A DNA stretch of 64,000 bases from Pelobacter propionicus DSM 2379 (lineage in GTDB: Bacteria > Desulfobacterota > Desulfuromonadia > Geobacterales > Pseudopelobacteraceae): assembly GCF_000015045.1 (NCBI RefSeq), contig NC_008609.1:3399501-3463500 (forward strand). The letters run 5' to 3'. Numbering within the stretch: the first letter of the stretch is position 1; every line of letters begins with the position of its first letter. The position numbers were made by a program, and so were the translations under genes. The notes under the pieces were generated by a model. It ran no database searches, was not told the origin of the DNA, and worked only from the letters and a program-made list of their open reading frames with translations. Positions 26,973 through 35,054 of the stretch are shown one piece after another.

Positions 26973-27077
26973 TAAAAAATCAATTCACGCGGTTCCTCTA
27001 AGCCCTGCCCCACATCGGCAGGTTCCTGCACAGCCCGCGATGCTTCCACCTGAAATGGTGAGTGTCGTGGGCTTTTT
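26973..27077 (+). ncRNA. structured noncoding RNA, copy B
   Basis: Shares AAATCAA, GCGGTTCC, GGTTCC and GCCCGCGA boxes in the same order with copy A. Hairpin 1 is CCTGCC/GGCAGG instead of CCCC/GGGG. The terminator hairpin is GCCCGCGA / TCGTGGGC with inner stem CACC/GGTG instead of CTGG/CCAG, then TTTTT. These are compensatory changes. No obvious own promoter, so it may be read from the upstream gene. Confidence 0.65.
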
Positions 27078-27118
27078 ACCAACTGAGCACATGACGACCA
27101 AAAACGGAGGTCACCATC

Positions 27119-27271
27119 ATGTGCCAAAAAATCATGCAGTTTCGAATCGACGAGGAAATCAGGCGGGCCGCGATCTTAAAACAGATGCCGCTTCCCGGGC
27201 AACTTTCGAAAGTCCACCGCGCCCTCGACCGCGCCATGCGGCTTGAGGCCTATGCGGCCGTAAACCGTTAA
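27119..27271 (+). CDS. small hypothetical protein, possible ribbon-helix-helix
   Basis: A 50-residue frame, MCQKIMQFRIDEEIRRAAIL followed by a helical Arg/Ala-rich half ending AYAAVNR. The ATG has GGAGG at 9 bases. The FRID-EEIRRA start recalls small RHH DNA-binding proteins. It sits between RNA copy B and a three-way-junction-like element. Confidence 0.55.
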   Translation: MCQKIMQFRIDEEIRRAAILKQMPLPGQLSKVHRALDRAMRLEAYAAVNR

Positions 27272-27278
27272 CCAGCTT

Positions 27279-27343
27279 CCCGGGGTAGGCGCCGGCTTGC
27301 AATCGGCGCTGACAAGGCGGTGACCCTCCACCGCTTTCCCGGG
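27279..27343 (+). other. candidate three-way-junction RNA in the leader of the replication genes
   Basis: Outer stem CCCGGG (27279-27284) with CCCGGG (27338-27343), hairpin GCGCCG/CGGCGC (27289-27309) and hairpin GCGGTG/CACCGC (27317-27334), extendable to 9 bp. It lies 24 bases before the next start codon and could regulate its translation. Confidence 0.45.
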
Positions 27344-27366
27344 CATCATCGAAAGAGGGGCAGGCT

Positions 27367-28152
27367 ATGCAAGGGGTAGTCATGGAAGAGCAACACGACA
27401 GCCGGCCAACAACGTCGCAGCCGAAGATTCCTGGTGGATGCGTACTTCTTTCCAGAAAGACGCTTGATTCCGACTTGATGGATCAGTCACCCCTTGTCGT
27501 CAAGTTGTGGGTGTGGATCCTCCTCAAAGCGTTTTGGAAGGACGGTGACAAGCTGAAACGTGGTCAGCTCCTTACCACTATCGCCGAGATGCAGGAGGCC
27601 ATGAGCCACTATTCTGGATGGCGGAAGATAGTGCCCACAAAGGACGAACTGCGCTCCGCTTACGGAGCCCTCAGCAAGGCCACACGGATAACCACACGGA
27701 AGACCACACGCGGAATGATAATAACAGTAATAAATTACCACACTTATCAAGATATCTCCGCTTACGCTTCCCGCACGGAAAACCTCAAGGGAATCGCAAC
27801 GGAGCCCCCAGCAACCCCACACTATAGAGAAGAAAGAGAAGAAGTAAAAAATACTTCTTGTCCGGAACCGAGAAAAACGGCTCCGGACTGCATCATTTTC
27901 GACACGGAAAAGGACTCCTTCTTCAACACCGAATCCTACCTTCAGACATGGGAAGCGGCATACCCGGCTGTTGATATCCCCTTGGAACTTGCCAAGGCCG
28001 CCGCTTGGCTCAAAGCCAACCCGAAGAATCGGAAGAAAAACTATGCCCGCTTCCTGAACAACTGGCTGATGAAGGCCCAGGACAGGGCGCCACGAGTGAC
28101 GGGCGTGACCGATGACCGCAAAACCCGTGCTGAGATCGAGGAACTGCTATGA
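27367..28152 (+). CDS. phage replication initiator-like protein
   Basis: A 261-residue protein. Residues 20-125 look like a winged-helix replication protein N-terminus (GCVLLSRKTLDSDLMDQSPL, VKLWVWILLKAFWKDGDKL, RGQLLTTIAEM, then ITTRKTTRGMIITVINYHTY). The C-terminal part holds PKNRKKNYARFLNNWLMKAQ, typical of DnaD/O-type loader tails. It overlaps the helicase gene by 4 bases. It probably binds the island origin and loads the helicase; the origin itself was not identified. Start ATG at 27367, alternative at 27382. Confidence 0.7.
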   Translation: MQGVVMEEQHDSRPTTSQPKIPGGCVLLSRKTLDSDLMDQSPLVVKLWVWILLKAFWKDGDKLKRGQLLTTIAEMQEAMSHYSGWRKIVPTKDELRSAYGALSKATRITTRKTTRGMIITVINYHTYQDISAYASRTENLKGIATEPPATPHYREEREEVKNTSCPEPRKTAPDCIIFDTEKDSFFNTESYLQTWEAAYPAVDIPLELAKAAAWLKANPKNRKKNYARFLNNWLMKAQDRAPRVTGVTDDRKTRAEIEELL

Positions 28153-29408
28153 ACCAATTCACTGACCCTGTTGCCGAGCAAGAGATTGTCGGAGCCGTCC
28201 TGACGGACCCTGATTCCTTTACAAGCATCCGCCCCATTGTCACCCCGGAGATGTTCTCAAATCTGAAGCTGGAAACGGTCTACAGGACATTTTCTGAACA
28301 GTACGAGAAAAACGGACTCACTGACCTTGCAACCCTGGCGGAAATATCTGGAGTACCAGGACACGTCCTTGTTGGCTGTATGGCGGAAAGCGCTATTCCA
28401 TCGCTGGTACACATCAAGGCCCGCAAAATTGCCGACCAGTTCCACAAGCGCCATATTCAACGCCAGTTGGCGATTACCATCGCCCAGCTGGGAACCCTCA
28501 CCCCGGCAGAGATCGCAGCAGCACTCTCCAACTTGGCAGCAGACGTGACGATCAGGAACCATGAAAAATCCGTATTCTCTCCCGGCGAGTTGTGCAAACG
28601 AGTTTCCGCTCTCCAGAAGACAAGGGAGCAGGAACGAAAGGAAGGCAGGCACCAAGGGGCGGACACGGGCTATCCGGTTGTACAGCAGCTGCTCAAGGGG
28701 CTTGCGCCGAAACGAATGACGGTCATCGCCGCCGCTACCGGCTTCGGCAAGAGCACCCTGGCGCTCAATCTGCTTTACAACACGACCACAAGCGGACACC
28801 GGGCGCTGTTCATCACCAACGAAAACGACGTGGACACCAACCTTGACCGGCTCGCCGCGATTCACTCCGGCATCCGGTTGAAGGAGCTTGAGCAAGGAGG
28901 ACAACACCGGGCTGCCATCAGTTTTGGTGAGCAGTTCCACAACTCCGGCCTGTTTATGACCGACAATTCCCCCCGGACCGTTGAGGAGATCGTGGGGATC
29001 ATCACCCGACATGCGATTCAACACAAAATCAAAGTGGCCTTCGTTGATTACATCGGCGAGATCACCCCGAGCGGGGAGAGCTCCCGCGATACGGAAGAGG
29101 CAAGGCTTGCCCGTTATGCACAGCGGCTTGTTGATTGCGCGAAATCGCTAGAGCTCCATGTGGTCGTTATGGCGCAGTTAAACCGCCAAGGCAATACCAA
29201 GGGTAGGCCCACACGCGCCGAACTCGCTGGATGCTTCAAGATTGCCCAGAAAGCACACTCCTTACTGCTGTTTTGGCAGGACGAGAAGAAGCGCGACGTT
29301 TTGACCGTGGATAAGAATCGCCAGGGGCCAAGCGGGATCGACATCCACATGGACTTCGACCGGACAACGCAGCGCATCCGAGAGTTATGCGTTTTGACCG
29401 CTGACTAG
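28149..29408 (+). CDS. DnaB-type replicative helicase
   Basis: A 419-residue protein. The N-terminal domain begins AEQEIVGAVLTDPDSF, like DnaB. The RecA-like core has Walker A AAATGFGKSTLALN, Walker B-like KVAFVDYIGEI, and MAQLNRQ and KNRQGPSG near the end. It is shorter than chromosomal DnaB (about 460-470). It would unwind DNA for island replication. ATGA overlap with the preceding initiator gene supports one operon. Confidence 0.87.
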   Translation: MNQFTDPVAEQEIVGAVLTDPDSFTSIRPIVTPEMFSNLKLETVYRTFSEQYEKNGLTDLATLAEISGVPGHVLVGCMAESAIPSLVHIKARKIADQFHKRHIQRQLAITIAQLGTLTPAEIAAALSNLAADVTIRNHEKSVFSPGELCKRVSALQKTREQERKEGRHQGADTGYPVVQQLLKGLAPKRMTVIAAATGFGKSTLALNLLYNTTTSGHRALFITNENDVDTNLDRLAAIHSGIRLKELEQGGQHRAAISFGEQFHNSGLFMTDNSPRTVEEIVGIITRHAIQHKIKVAFVDYIGEITPSGESSRDTEEARLARYAQRLVDCAKSLELHVVVMAQLNRQGNTKGRPTRAELAGCFKIAQKAHSLLLFWQDEKKRDVLTVDKNRQGPSGIDIHMDFDRTTQRIRELCVLTAD

Positions 29409-29421
29409 GGGAGTGGGGCTT

Positions 29422-29535
29422 ATGAAACCGAGACCATCAAAAAAGCAAAGCCCCGGGTGCCCCTCCTGGATCTTGGCCGGCGTTCGGGAGAAGTACGAAG
29501 AGGCCACAGGTAAGCTTACAAGGGGCATACATTAG
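29422..29535 (+). CDS. very small hypothetical protein
   Basis: A 37-residue frame beginning MKPRPSKKQSPGCPSWILAG with a GGGGAG site, 13 bases after the helicase stop. Basic N-terminus; no family recognised. Could be spurious. Confidence 0.35.
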   Translation: MKPRPSKKQSPGCPSWILAGVREKYEEATGKLTRGIH

Positions 29536-29594
29536 TCATACAAATGGTTGTAGGCGGCTCGGCAAACGTCTGCTGTTGCTTTGTAAAGATGTTC

Positions 29595-29879
29595 CTATAA
29601 CTGGATGCCCATCACGAAATTGAAGAACAGCCAAACAGCGCCACCAACAACAGACACGAAGAATAGCCACGACATGATGACCTCTTCACCGATGAACATT
29701 AGCGCAAACGGCACCAGGGCAGCGAGTATCCACCATTTCATCGTCAGGGCGAACGACCCAATGAAGATTGCGGCCATGGCTACGGCAAGGGCTGTCACGG
29801 CCTTATCAATCCATCGCCGCCTTGGCCTGTCCCACAACGCCACGGGTGATGTCGTTTTTGATTCGCTGGAGTTCGACAA
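29595..29879 (-). CDS. small membrane protein
   Basis: Up to 94 residues with two or three hydrophobic segments (KAVTALAVAMAAIFIGSFAL, WWILAALVPFALMFIG, SWLFFVSVVGGAVWLFF). The start is uncertain because the first 25 codons overlap the preceding minus-strand gene; a later start is possible. Lies on the opposite strand to most island genes. Role unknown. Confidence 0.5.
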   Translation of the reverse strand: MSNSSESKTTSPVALWDRPRRRWIDKAVTALAVAMAAIFIGSFALTMKWWILAALVPFALMFIGEEVIMSWLFFVSVVGGAVWLFFNFVMGIQL

Positions 29880-30021
29880 GCTGCGCCCTCTTCTCGTCTG
29901 GAGATATTGTTCTGTCCAGATTAATTACTTTACTCTGTTTATTGGTTTTCTCAACTGCCCCTGCGCATTTTGCAGCAGGTGCTTTGACTGCAACTGAGGC
30001 ATGCTTTAGATGGGCGCACAT
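29806..30021 (-). CDS. small hypothetical protein
   Basis: A 71-residue soluble protein: Ala/Lys-rich start (HLKHASVAVKAPAAKCAGAV) and a helical C-terminal half (SPDEKRAQLVELQRIKND). No clear ribosome site. It overlaps the membrane-protein frame by 74 bases, so one of the two starts may be wrong. Confidence 0.4.
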   Translation of the reverse strand: MCAHLKHASVAVKAPAAKCAGAVEKTNKQSKVINLDRTISPDEKRAQLVELQRIKNDITRGVVGQAKAAMD

Positions 30022-30079
30022 GCAGGTATTCGCGGCCGGAAGACCCGGAAATAGAACAGCTTATACAGGAGGGGCGTAG

Positions 30080-30412
30080 ATGGAACAGATAGAGGAATTG
30101 AAGCAGGGGCGCGAGGTAATGCCTGAGTATGCAACCCTCTTGCAGGCGTATTTAGATCTCCTGCAAAAGCACACTGAGCTGCAAAAGTCCTACATAAACC
30201 TGCGGCTAAGTACCGCCTCATCAAATGATTGCCGACGTTATCAGGCTTTTGAAAACTGTAAACCGGTCATGGAGATCTATGCGCATCCGAACACCGGCAG
30301 CGAAGAACTGGTGAGCTTGCTACACGGCGCAATAGACGACATTTTGGAGTCAGCAGCCGGCGCAACCAGCGGCAAAGTAGTCAATCTTGATGCCTACCGT
30401 AACAGGAACTAG
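30080..30412 (+). CDS. hypothetical protein with N-terminal coiled coil
   Basis: A 110-residue soluble protein with GGAGGGG before the ATG. Residues 1-45 form a Leu/Gln helix (ATLLQAYLDLLQKHTELQKS). The end has ATSGKVVNLDAYRNRN, a short motif also seen in other small phage proteins. It is 15 bases upstream of the virion-like gene. Confidence 0.6.
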   Translation: MEQIEELKQGREVMPEYATLLQAYLDLLQKHTELQKSYINLRLSTASSNDCRRYQAFENCKPVMEIYAHPNTGSEELVSLLHGAIDDILESAAGATSGKVVNLDAYRNRN

Positions 30413-30427
30413 CGAAAGGGGAAAACC

Positions 30428-31951
30428 ATGGGAACTACAAACAATTGGATGGCGGATGGACTCAACGCTTACGTGTCTCTGGCTCGACAAGGCCTGGCTG
30501 AACGGAAACTTGAGGTCGACATGGAAACCAAGAATCAGCAGATGCAGTTAGCTACCAATCAGGATCAGCGTTCAGCTGCCTCTGCCGGGCTGTCAAACCA
30601 GGCCACACAACTTCAGATCGACGAGGCCAAGACCAAACAGTCGGAGCGAACCAACTTCCAAAGCCAACTGCGCGACTACATCACCATGAAAACGGCGGCG
30701 AACCCCTCTATCCCGAACACGCTTGACCCGGCAGAGATCGAGAGATCAACGCAGGAGGCCTACAACCTGGCGCATACCGCCAACATGCTGGGCCAGCTGC
30801 CCGACAACACGGCGCAGTCGTTCGGAGTTAAGGACTTGCCCCCCTATGCGCAACAGGTGTTGGTGGAGGGACCGGGCAAGGCGGCACGACTGCGAGCCGG
30901 AACGGTCCACAAAGACCCGAACACCGGCATGGAGTATTCCGTCACCGGCGATCTTGGCCCTGTCCATGTTGTGAAGAAGCCGGGGCAGCCGGCAGTCATC
31001 ATGCCAACCATGATGGTGGCCGGGAAGGATGCCAACGGCCAGGTGGTGTCGTGGGAAGTGCCGTTCACCGAAAATAAGTCCAACGACCCCAACGATCAGG
31101 TGCGGGCCATCACGCCTGACTTCCTGATGTACCGGGCGGGCAATCAGCTTGCAGCCTTGAAGAAGGCCCAGGAGAAAGGCATCTCCCCGGCGGTGGCGAG
31201 CGCGGAGGACAAATACAACATGATCCTCTCCATGCCGTATGAGAAGCAGCTTGAATGGTGGCAGGGAGTGATGAAAAACGAAACGGCCAAGAGGGAGAAG
31301 TACGTCACCGACGCAGCTGTCGCCCGGGCCGCGCAGCCCTACGCGGATCAGATCAAGAAGCTCAGTGGCACGCCGGAACAGAAGCGCACCTCCGCTACCG
31401 CCATCATGCTTGGCGCTCCCAGCGAAGTGGTAGATCACCTGTTGAAGTCATCCAAGGCTGTGAATGATATGTTCCCCGACAGCAAGCGCAACGTCGTGGT
31501 GGCTAACACCGGGGACGGCGTGTATGCGGTGGATGGCGTTACCGGGCAGAAGGTTTCAAAGATAGGCGGGCCGACCAAGGTACCGAACTACGGTGGAGGG
31601 AAAAGCAGTGGCGGCGGGAGGTCAAGAAGCGGCTCATCCTCAAGCGAGCTGAAACCACGCGAACGCCTTACTTCCATCGACAAGGACATCAAGGAACTGC
31701 ACACCGACAACCGGGCCTTGCAAAAAGAACTGCGCATCACCTACGACCGGGAGGGCAAGTCCGGGATCAATCAGGCCATTGCCGAAAACAACAGGCGGCT
31801 AAAAGAACTGTCTGGCGAGAAGTCCGCAATCATGGGCCGGGGCGGCGGACAAGCGCCACAGCAGCCCACCAAGCCCCCTCTGACATCGTTCATCAGCAAT
31901 TCCGGCAACAGCGTTACACCTCTCTCCCAGCGGTTCGGGCTGACCTTCTAA
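30428..31951 (+). CDS. large virion/ejection-like hypothetical protein
   Basis: A 507-residue protein without signal peptide. Residues 1-120 are Gln/Ala/Thr-rich helices (LEVDMETKNQQMQLATNQDQ). A Gly/Ser-rich stretch lies near 390-410 (GGGKSSGGGRSRSGSSSS), then a coiled coil (about 410-470) and a Pro-rich tail. This composition is like internal virion or DNA-ejection proteins of podoviruses, but I recognise no domain. It is the only island gene with virion-like character, apart from the terminase remnant. Confidence 0.5.
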   Translation: MGTTNNWMADGLNAYVSLARQGLAERKLEVDMETKNQQMQLATNQDQRSAASAGLSNQATQLQIDEAKTKQSERTNFQSQLRDYITMKTAANPSIPNTLDPAEIERSTQEAYNLAHTANMLGQLPDNTAQSFGVKDLPPYAQQVLVEGPGKAARLRAGTVHKDPNTGMEYSVTGDLGPVHVVKKPGQPAVIMPTMMVAGKDANGQVVSWEVPFTENKSNDPNDQVRAITPDFLMYRAGNQLAALKKAQEKGISPAVASAEDKYNMILSMPYEKQLEWWQGVMKNETAKREKYVTDAAVARAAQPYADQIKKLSGTPEQKRTSATAIMLGAPSEVVDHLLKSSKAVNDMFPDSKRNVVVANTGDGVYAVDGVTGQKVSKIGGPTKVPNYGGGKSSGGGRSRSGSSSSELKPRERLTSIDKDIKELHTDNRALQKELRITYDREGKSGINQAIAENNRRLKELSGEKSAIMGRGGGQAPQQPTKPPLTSFISNSGNSVTPLSQRFGLTF

Positions 31952-32004
31952 AAGGATAAACTAGACCGGCCACTCCCGGGTGATCTCGATAATGGGCGTG
32001 GCCG

Positions 32005-32230
32005 GTGACCATCTGAAACAGAGCAGGGAAAAGCCGCAAGTTTGTGGAGGAATACCTGATCGACCTGAACGCTACTCAGGCGGCGATACGGGCGGGATAT
32101 TCATCGAAAACGGCGCAAGAGTAGTCTTCCAGGTTGTTATCAAATGTTATGGTTCAGGCGGCGATTCAAGAGGCAATGAACAGCCCCACGCTTGTTAGTA
32201 AATGTTAGTATTGCAGCAGCTATTCAGGCG
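32005..32230 (+). pseudogene. decayed terminase small subunit
   Basis: After GTG-ACC-ATC and an in-frame TGA, the frame gives KSRKFVEEYLIDLNATQAAI then RAGYSSKTAQE and a TAG at 32122-32124. This is the conserved N-terminal part of Terminase_2 small subunits. In the next frame RLLSNVMVQAAIQEAMN continues the family pattern, followed by a diverged second copy (LLVNVSIAAAIQAG). Two stops and a frameshift make it non-functional. Confidence 0.75.
32135..32161. repeat. 27-bp direct repeat, copy 1
   Basis: Starts TGTTATCAAATG and ends GGTTCAGGCGG; identical to 33382-33408. It encodes part of the decayed terminase (LSNVMVQA). Confidence 0.85.
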
Positions 32231-32313
32231 GGTTGTTCCAAGAAAGCAACGGAGTGAAGCGGTCCTCAACTACTCCAGAAAACTCCAGTTGGTGATGCAA
32301 TCAGGAAAGCGAC

Positions 32314-32369
32314 CGAAAGGGGACTGGCCACATGAGGACAGAAAGCCATGGAGGCCCTTTCGCTTTTTT
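32314..32369 (+). terminator. possible terminator after the terminase remnant
   Basis: CGAAAGGG (32314-32321) pairs with CCCTTTCG (32355-32362), followed by six T. The loop is long (about 33 bases) with further weak pairing. Confidence 0.5.
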
Positions 32370-32383
32370 AGCGATTAATAGCA

Positions 32384-32539
32384 ATGGCAGGTAAGGGATC
32401 GCCAAAAGGAGTGAAGCAGGGGGTGGCAAAACACCACCACCTCAACAAGAGCACGGCAGGGATCAAGGCTCTGGCGCAGGGCGACAGCGTTGAGCGCACC
32501 ATCGTAGAACCGAAACATGACACCACTCAGGCGGACTGA
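32384..32539 (+). CDS. small hypothetical protein
   Basis: A 51-residue basic, low-complexity protein starting MAGKGSPKGVKQGVAKHHHL and ending in HDTTQAD. It ends 3 bases before the next start, so it is probably co-translated with the HGGxSTGP gene. Family not recognised. Confidence 0.5.
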   Translation: MAGKGSPKGVKQGVAKHHHLNKSTAGIKALAQGDSVERTIVEPKHDTTQAD

Positions 32540-32542
32540 ATA

Positions 32543-32860
32543 ATGGACAAGACCACACACAAAGAACTGGTACGGAAACTCCGAGCCTACAACGCAGAAA
32601 GAGATCTACGTTTCGCTGCCTGGGAAGAGTCCGGGTATGATCACCTCATGACACCTCAGTATCATCCCATGCCTCCGGAACTGGCCGAATTGGCTTGTGG
32701 CGCCAAGACCAGAACCGGAACCCCCTGCAAGCGCAAGGACATCTATTCGAATGGACGCTGTAAGTTCCATGGTGGATTGAGTACTGGACCAACTACAGAG
32801 GAAGGCAAAAGGAAAGCTGCAATGAATGGGGTGAGGCCCAAAAAGAAGCGAAGCCTATGA
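32543..32860 (+). CDS. HGGxSTGP-motif phage protein
   Basis: A 105-residue protein with the motif CGAKTRTGTPCKRKDIYSNG then CKFHGGLSTGPTTEEGK. The paired Cys and the His suggest a small zinc-binding fold. Such proteins are frequent near terminase genes in phages and islands; their role is unknown. The N-terminal 45 residues are helical. Confidence 0.75.
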   Translation: MDKTTHKELVRKLRAYNAERDLRFAAWEESGYDHLMTPQYHPMPPELAELACGAKTRTGTPCKRKDIYSNGRCKFHGGLSTGPTTEEGKRKAAMNGVRPKKKRSL

Positions 32861-32944
32861 ACGGTGGCGAAAAATCACGTTGCTCGCATGAGTGAGCATA
32901 AGAAGGAACAAGGGGGTCGTATCCGTGCCGCCCCCCGGTGGAAG

Positions 32945-33220
32945 TCAGTGGATGACCATCATAAAATGAATCTGACCTTTATCCCCCCCCCGCCTCTCAC
33001 TATTCGCAAGAACTCCGGTGAACCCCATCGCCAGCAAAGTAAAGCCGTCACGGCTCATCTGGTACATCGGCAGTGTCCTGCCGGTTGGGTCCACATATTC
33101 ACTAAGCCCAAAAATGGGCTGAGCATCATCAGGCAAATCGTGCTTTATTTTTTCGATGTCCCTCAAAATGTGGTTGTGCCGCTTCCCAAACACCTCTACC
33201 ACCTTCAGACTCGTGGTCAC
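32945..33220 (-). pseudogene. remnant of a Rha-family phage regulator
   Basis: TTSLKVVEVFGKRHNHILRD, then PMYQMSRDGFTLLAMGFTG match the N-terminal half of Rha proteins (phage regulators/antirepressors). It has an in-frame TGA just upstream of the GTG and the family C-terminal half is missing; sequence after GFTG does not match. Opposite strand to the neighbours. 32861-33469 otherwise holds no convincing gene. Confidence 0.7.
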
Positions 33221-33381
33221 TCAGCAGACAACGTCAAGAAGTGGTTACGAAAAGCGAAGCCCATGAATGGCAGAGAAAACTTGAGGTTGCAAAGGGTTTC
33301 ACAACAGGCAGGTGTCCGGCCACTCCTTGCAAATCCAACATCATGGCCTGCGTGGCCGGCACCCGCGTACATGGGCTCACC

Positions 33382-33408
33382 TGTTATCAAATGTTATGGT
33401 TCAGGCGG
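33382..33408. repeat. 27-bp direct repeat, copy 2
   Basis: Identical to 32135-32161. The two copies flank a 1.2-kb segment with the two small genes and the Rha remnant. Confidence 0.85.
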
Positions 33409-33469
33409 GCGAAAGATCACGGAAAGGTGAGCAGTGGTATACTCATCGAAACAGAGAAAGGTGAGCTCA

Positions 33470-33811
33470 ATGACACTGGCAGAGATGGCACAGCAGAAGC
33501 GACAGAGCGACACGAAGTTCAAGGCGTGGGTGCTGAAGGAGTCCCGGAGACTGGCGGAAACGGTGGACCCGATGGGCAGCCCGACGCAAAGGCAGATGCT
33601 GGAGTCGTGGAAACTGCACCGACCCAAGATGTGGGCGCAGCTGAACAGACTGGGGATAGCCAAGGAACTGGCGCACGTCCTGGACGAGAAGTGCCAGGAG
33701 TCGATCCGCAAGAACCTGGCGGCGGGGATGTACTCGACGGACGCCAGGGAGGAAGCGGAGAAGGACTGGCTACTTCTGGAACCGGAGGAGAGCGAGCTTC
33801 AGGAGGAGTAA
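33470..33811 (+). CDS. hypothetical phage/plasmid protein
   Basis: A 113-residue acidic helical protein: MTLAEMAQQKRQSDTKFKAW, LESWKLHRPKMWAQLNRLGI, TDAREEAEKDWLLLEPEE. The ATG at 33470 has AAAGGTGAG before it. I know similar proteins only as hypotheticals in integrated elements. Confidence 0.65.
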   Translation: MTLAEMAQQKRQSDTKFKAWVLKESRRLAETVDPMGSPTQRQMLESWKLHRPKMWAQLNRLGIAKELAHVLDEKCQESIRKNLAAGMYSTDAREEAEKDWLLLEPEESELQEE

Positions 33812-33893
33812 GGCCTGGGGGGGCAAGCCAGGGCATCCTGCAATAAAACCTGAGCCTGCCAAACCAAGAACTCTTGGCAAAAGGGTCTAGACT

Positions 33894-34124
33894 ATGGAAA
33901 TAATCATTTACATTATCGCAGCGGTGTTAATTCTTCTGTCAATTGGTGGCTTGGCTACGTTTCATGCGTCAAAGCATCCCGGCCTGTTGGTGTCTTCAGC
34001 TGTCTCTATTATTTTTTCATGCCTAGCAATATACCAGGTGCATTGGTGGCCTCTGGTAGCCGGATTTGCTGTAAATTGGGGGCTTCGGCTGATGGGACTA
34101 GACCCGAGTTGGCAGAGACGATGA
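33894..34124 (+). CDS. small membrane protein
   Basis: A 76-residue protein with three hydrophobic segments (IIIYIIAAVLILLSIGGLAT, GLLVSSAVSIIFSCLAIY, PLVAGFAVNWGLRL). Role unknown; could be holin-like by size but no evidence beyond that. Confidence 0.55.
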   Translation: MEIIIYIIAAVLILLSIGGLATFHASKHPGLLVSSAVSIIFSCLAIYQVHWWPLVAGFAVNWGLRLMGLDPSWQRR

Positions 34125-34166
34125 ATAATATGGGTTGTGATATTTATGAATAGGGGGAATGGGTGA

Positions 34167-34490
34167 ATGAAAAGGTATTTGTCGCCTGCCGTGCTGCGTC
34201 GGGCATTGTTGTGTGTTGCATGTGTGGTTTTCGCTACATTGCTCCACATATTTTACCTACGCATAGACCAGGAATGGAATCCTGACAAAAGACTATTGAC
34301 GCTTTACCACCAAGGTGATGTGCCGGTTGGATTTGTGGAAACAGGGAATGATCTCTTTGCATGCGGGCTGTTTGCGATCAACCAGCCTTGGGTTTTTGGC
34401 TTGATAGTCCCAATAATGTTACTGTTTGCTGCTATTTACATTTTGATAGGAGTATTTGAAAAAGCCGGGGAAGCACCCGAGGGCAGATAG
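34167..34490 (+). CDS. membrane protein with two transmembrane segments
   Basis: A 107-residue protein. Hydrophobic segments at about 11-30 (ALLCVACVVFATLLHIFYL) and 78-98 (FGLIVPIMLLFAAIYILIGV), with a hydrophilic loop containing DQEWNPDKR. Follows another small membrane protein gene by 42 bases. Function unknown. Confidence 0.6.
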   Translation: MKRYLSPAVLRRALLCVACVVFATLLHIFYLRIDQEWNPDKRLLTLYHQGDVPVGFVETGNDLFACGLFAINQPWVFGLIVPIMLLFAAIYILIGVFEKAGEAPEGR

Positions 34491-34554
34491 AAGTGATCTC
34501 ACCCGTCACCATCGAGGCAGCAGGAACAACTACGCCCATCATTTAGGCAATCCG

Positions 34555-34785
34555 ATGAAACCTCCCATGTCACAAGGTGAAACCGACGCCATCCCCAGGA
34601 TGATACAGAGGTTGTCCACAGGCGGTGTGGAAATTGCGGAGGCACTAGATGGGCATCTCACTGTCTGGATCATGGGCAGCCTGGGGAGCGCTGGAACAGA
34701 GGGGTATGAGGCGCTTGCCGTCGTCATCGCGACGCTTGAGGAGAAGGGGCACGAAGTCCCGGAACCGGGTAGCTTCGGGATATAG
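34555..34785 (+). CDS. small hypothetical protein
   Basis: A 76-residue frame starting MKPPMSQGETDAIPRMIQRL; a later ATG at 34567 is equally possible. The middle has HLTVWIMGSLGSAGTEGYEA. No family recognised and no strong ribosome site. Confidence 0.4.
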   Translation: MKPPMSQGETDAIPRMIQRLSTGGVEIAEALDGHLTVWIMGSLGSAGTEGYEALAVVIATLEEKGHEVPEPGSFGI

Positions 34786-34869
34786 TTGTCTTACAGGCTT
34801 AGGACAGGACAATGAACAAGCTGTTTCCCGGGAAAGGAGGCGGCTTGTTTGAAAAGAACAAAGGTTTTC

Positions 34870-34915
34870 AAAATAGCCGGGCCTGTTGACACCAGGTAGC
34901 CGGCTATTTTGTTTC
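34870..34915 (+). terminator. Rho-independent terminator
   Basis: AAAATAGCCGG (34870-34880) pairs perfectly with CCGGCTATTTT (34900-34910), then GTTT. Ends the block of small genes. Confidence 0.8.
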
Positions 34916-34982
34916 CAATTTGGTGTGTTTCTTATTTCTGCTTTTGTGTATATAAGTTATTGATTTTATTAGATTAAAGCCA

Positions 34983-35011
34983 TTGACTTCTCTTTTTATG
35001 CGGCCTATCTT
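34983..35011 (+). promoter_or_regulatory. sigma-70 promoter
   Basis: TTGACT, 17-base spacer, TATCTT; start expected near 35018, about 37 bases before the next ATG. The region upstream is AT-rich. Confidence 0.65.
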
Positions 35012-35054
35012 GGTTTCACATTGTTTCAAAAAAAACAGATCGGAGGAGAAGCGT

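Noticed and set aside
32864-33846. Rightward frames of 188 and 201 codons
   Set aside because: They cross the decayed Rha remnant, repeats and the better-supported gene at 33470; low-complexity Gly/Thr-rich products, no start signals.
34812-34890. 25-codon frame starting MNKLFPGKGG
   Set aside because: It runs into a strong terminator and has no support beyond an ATG.
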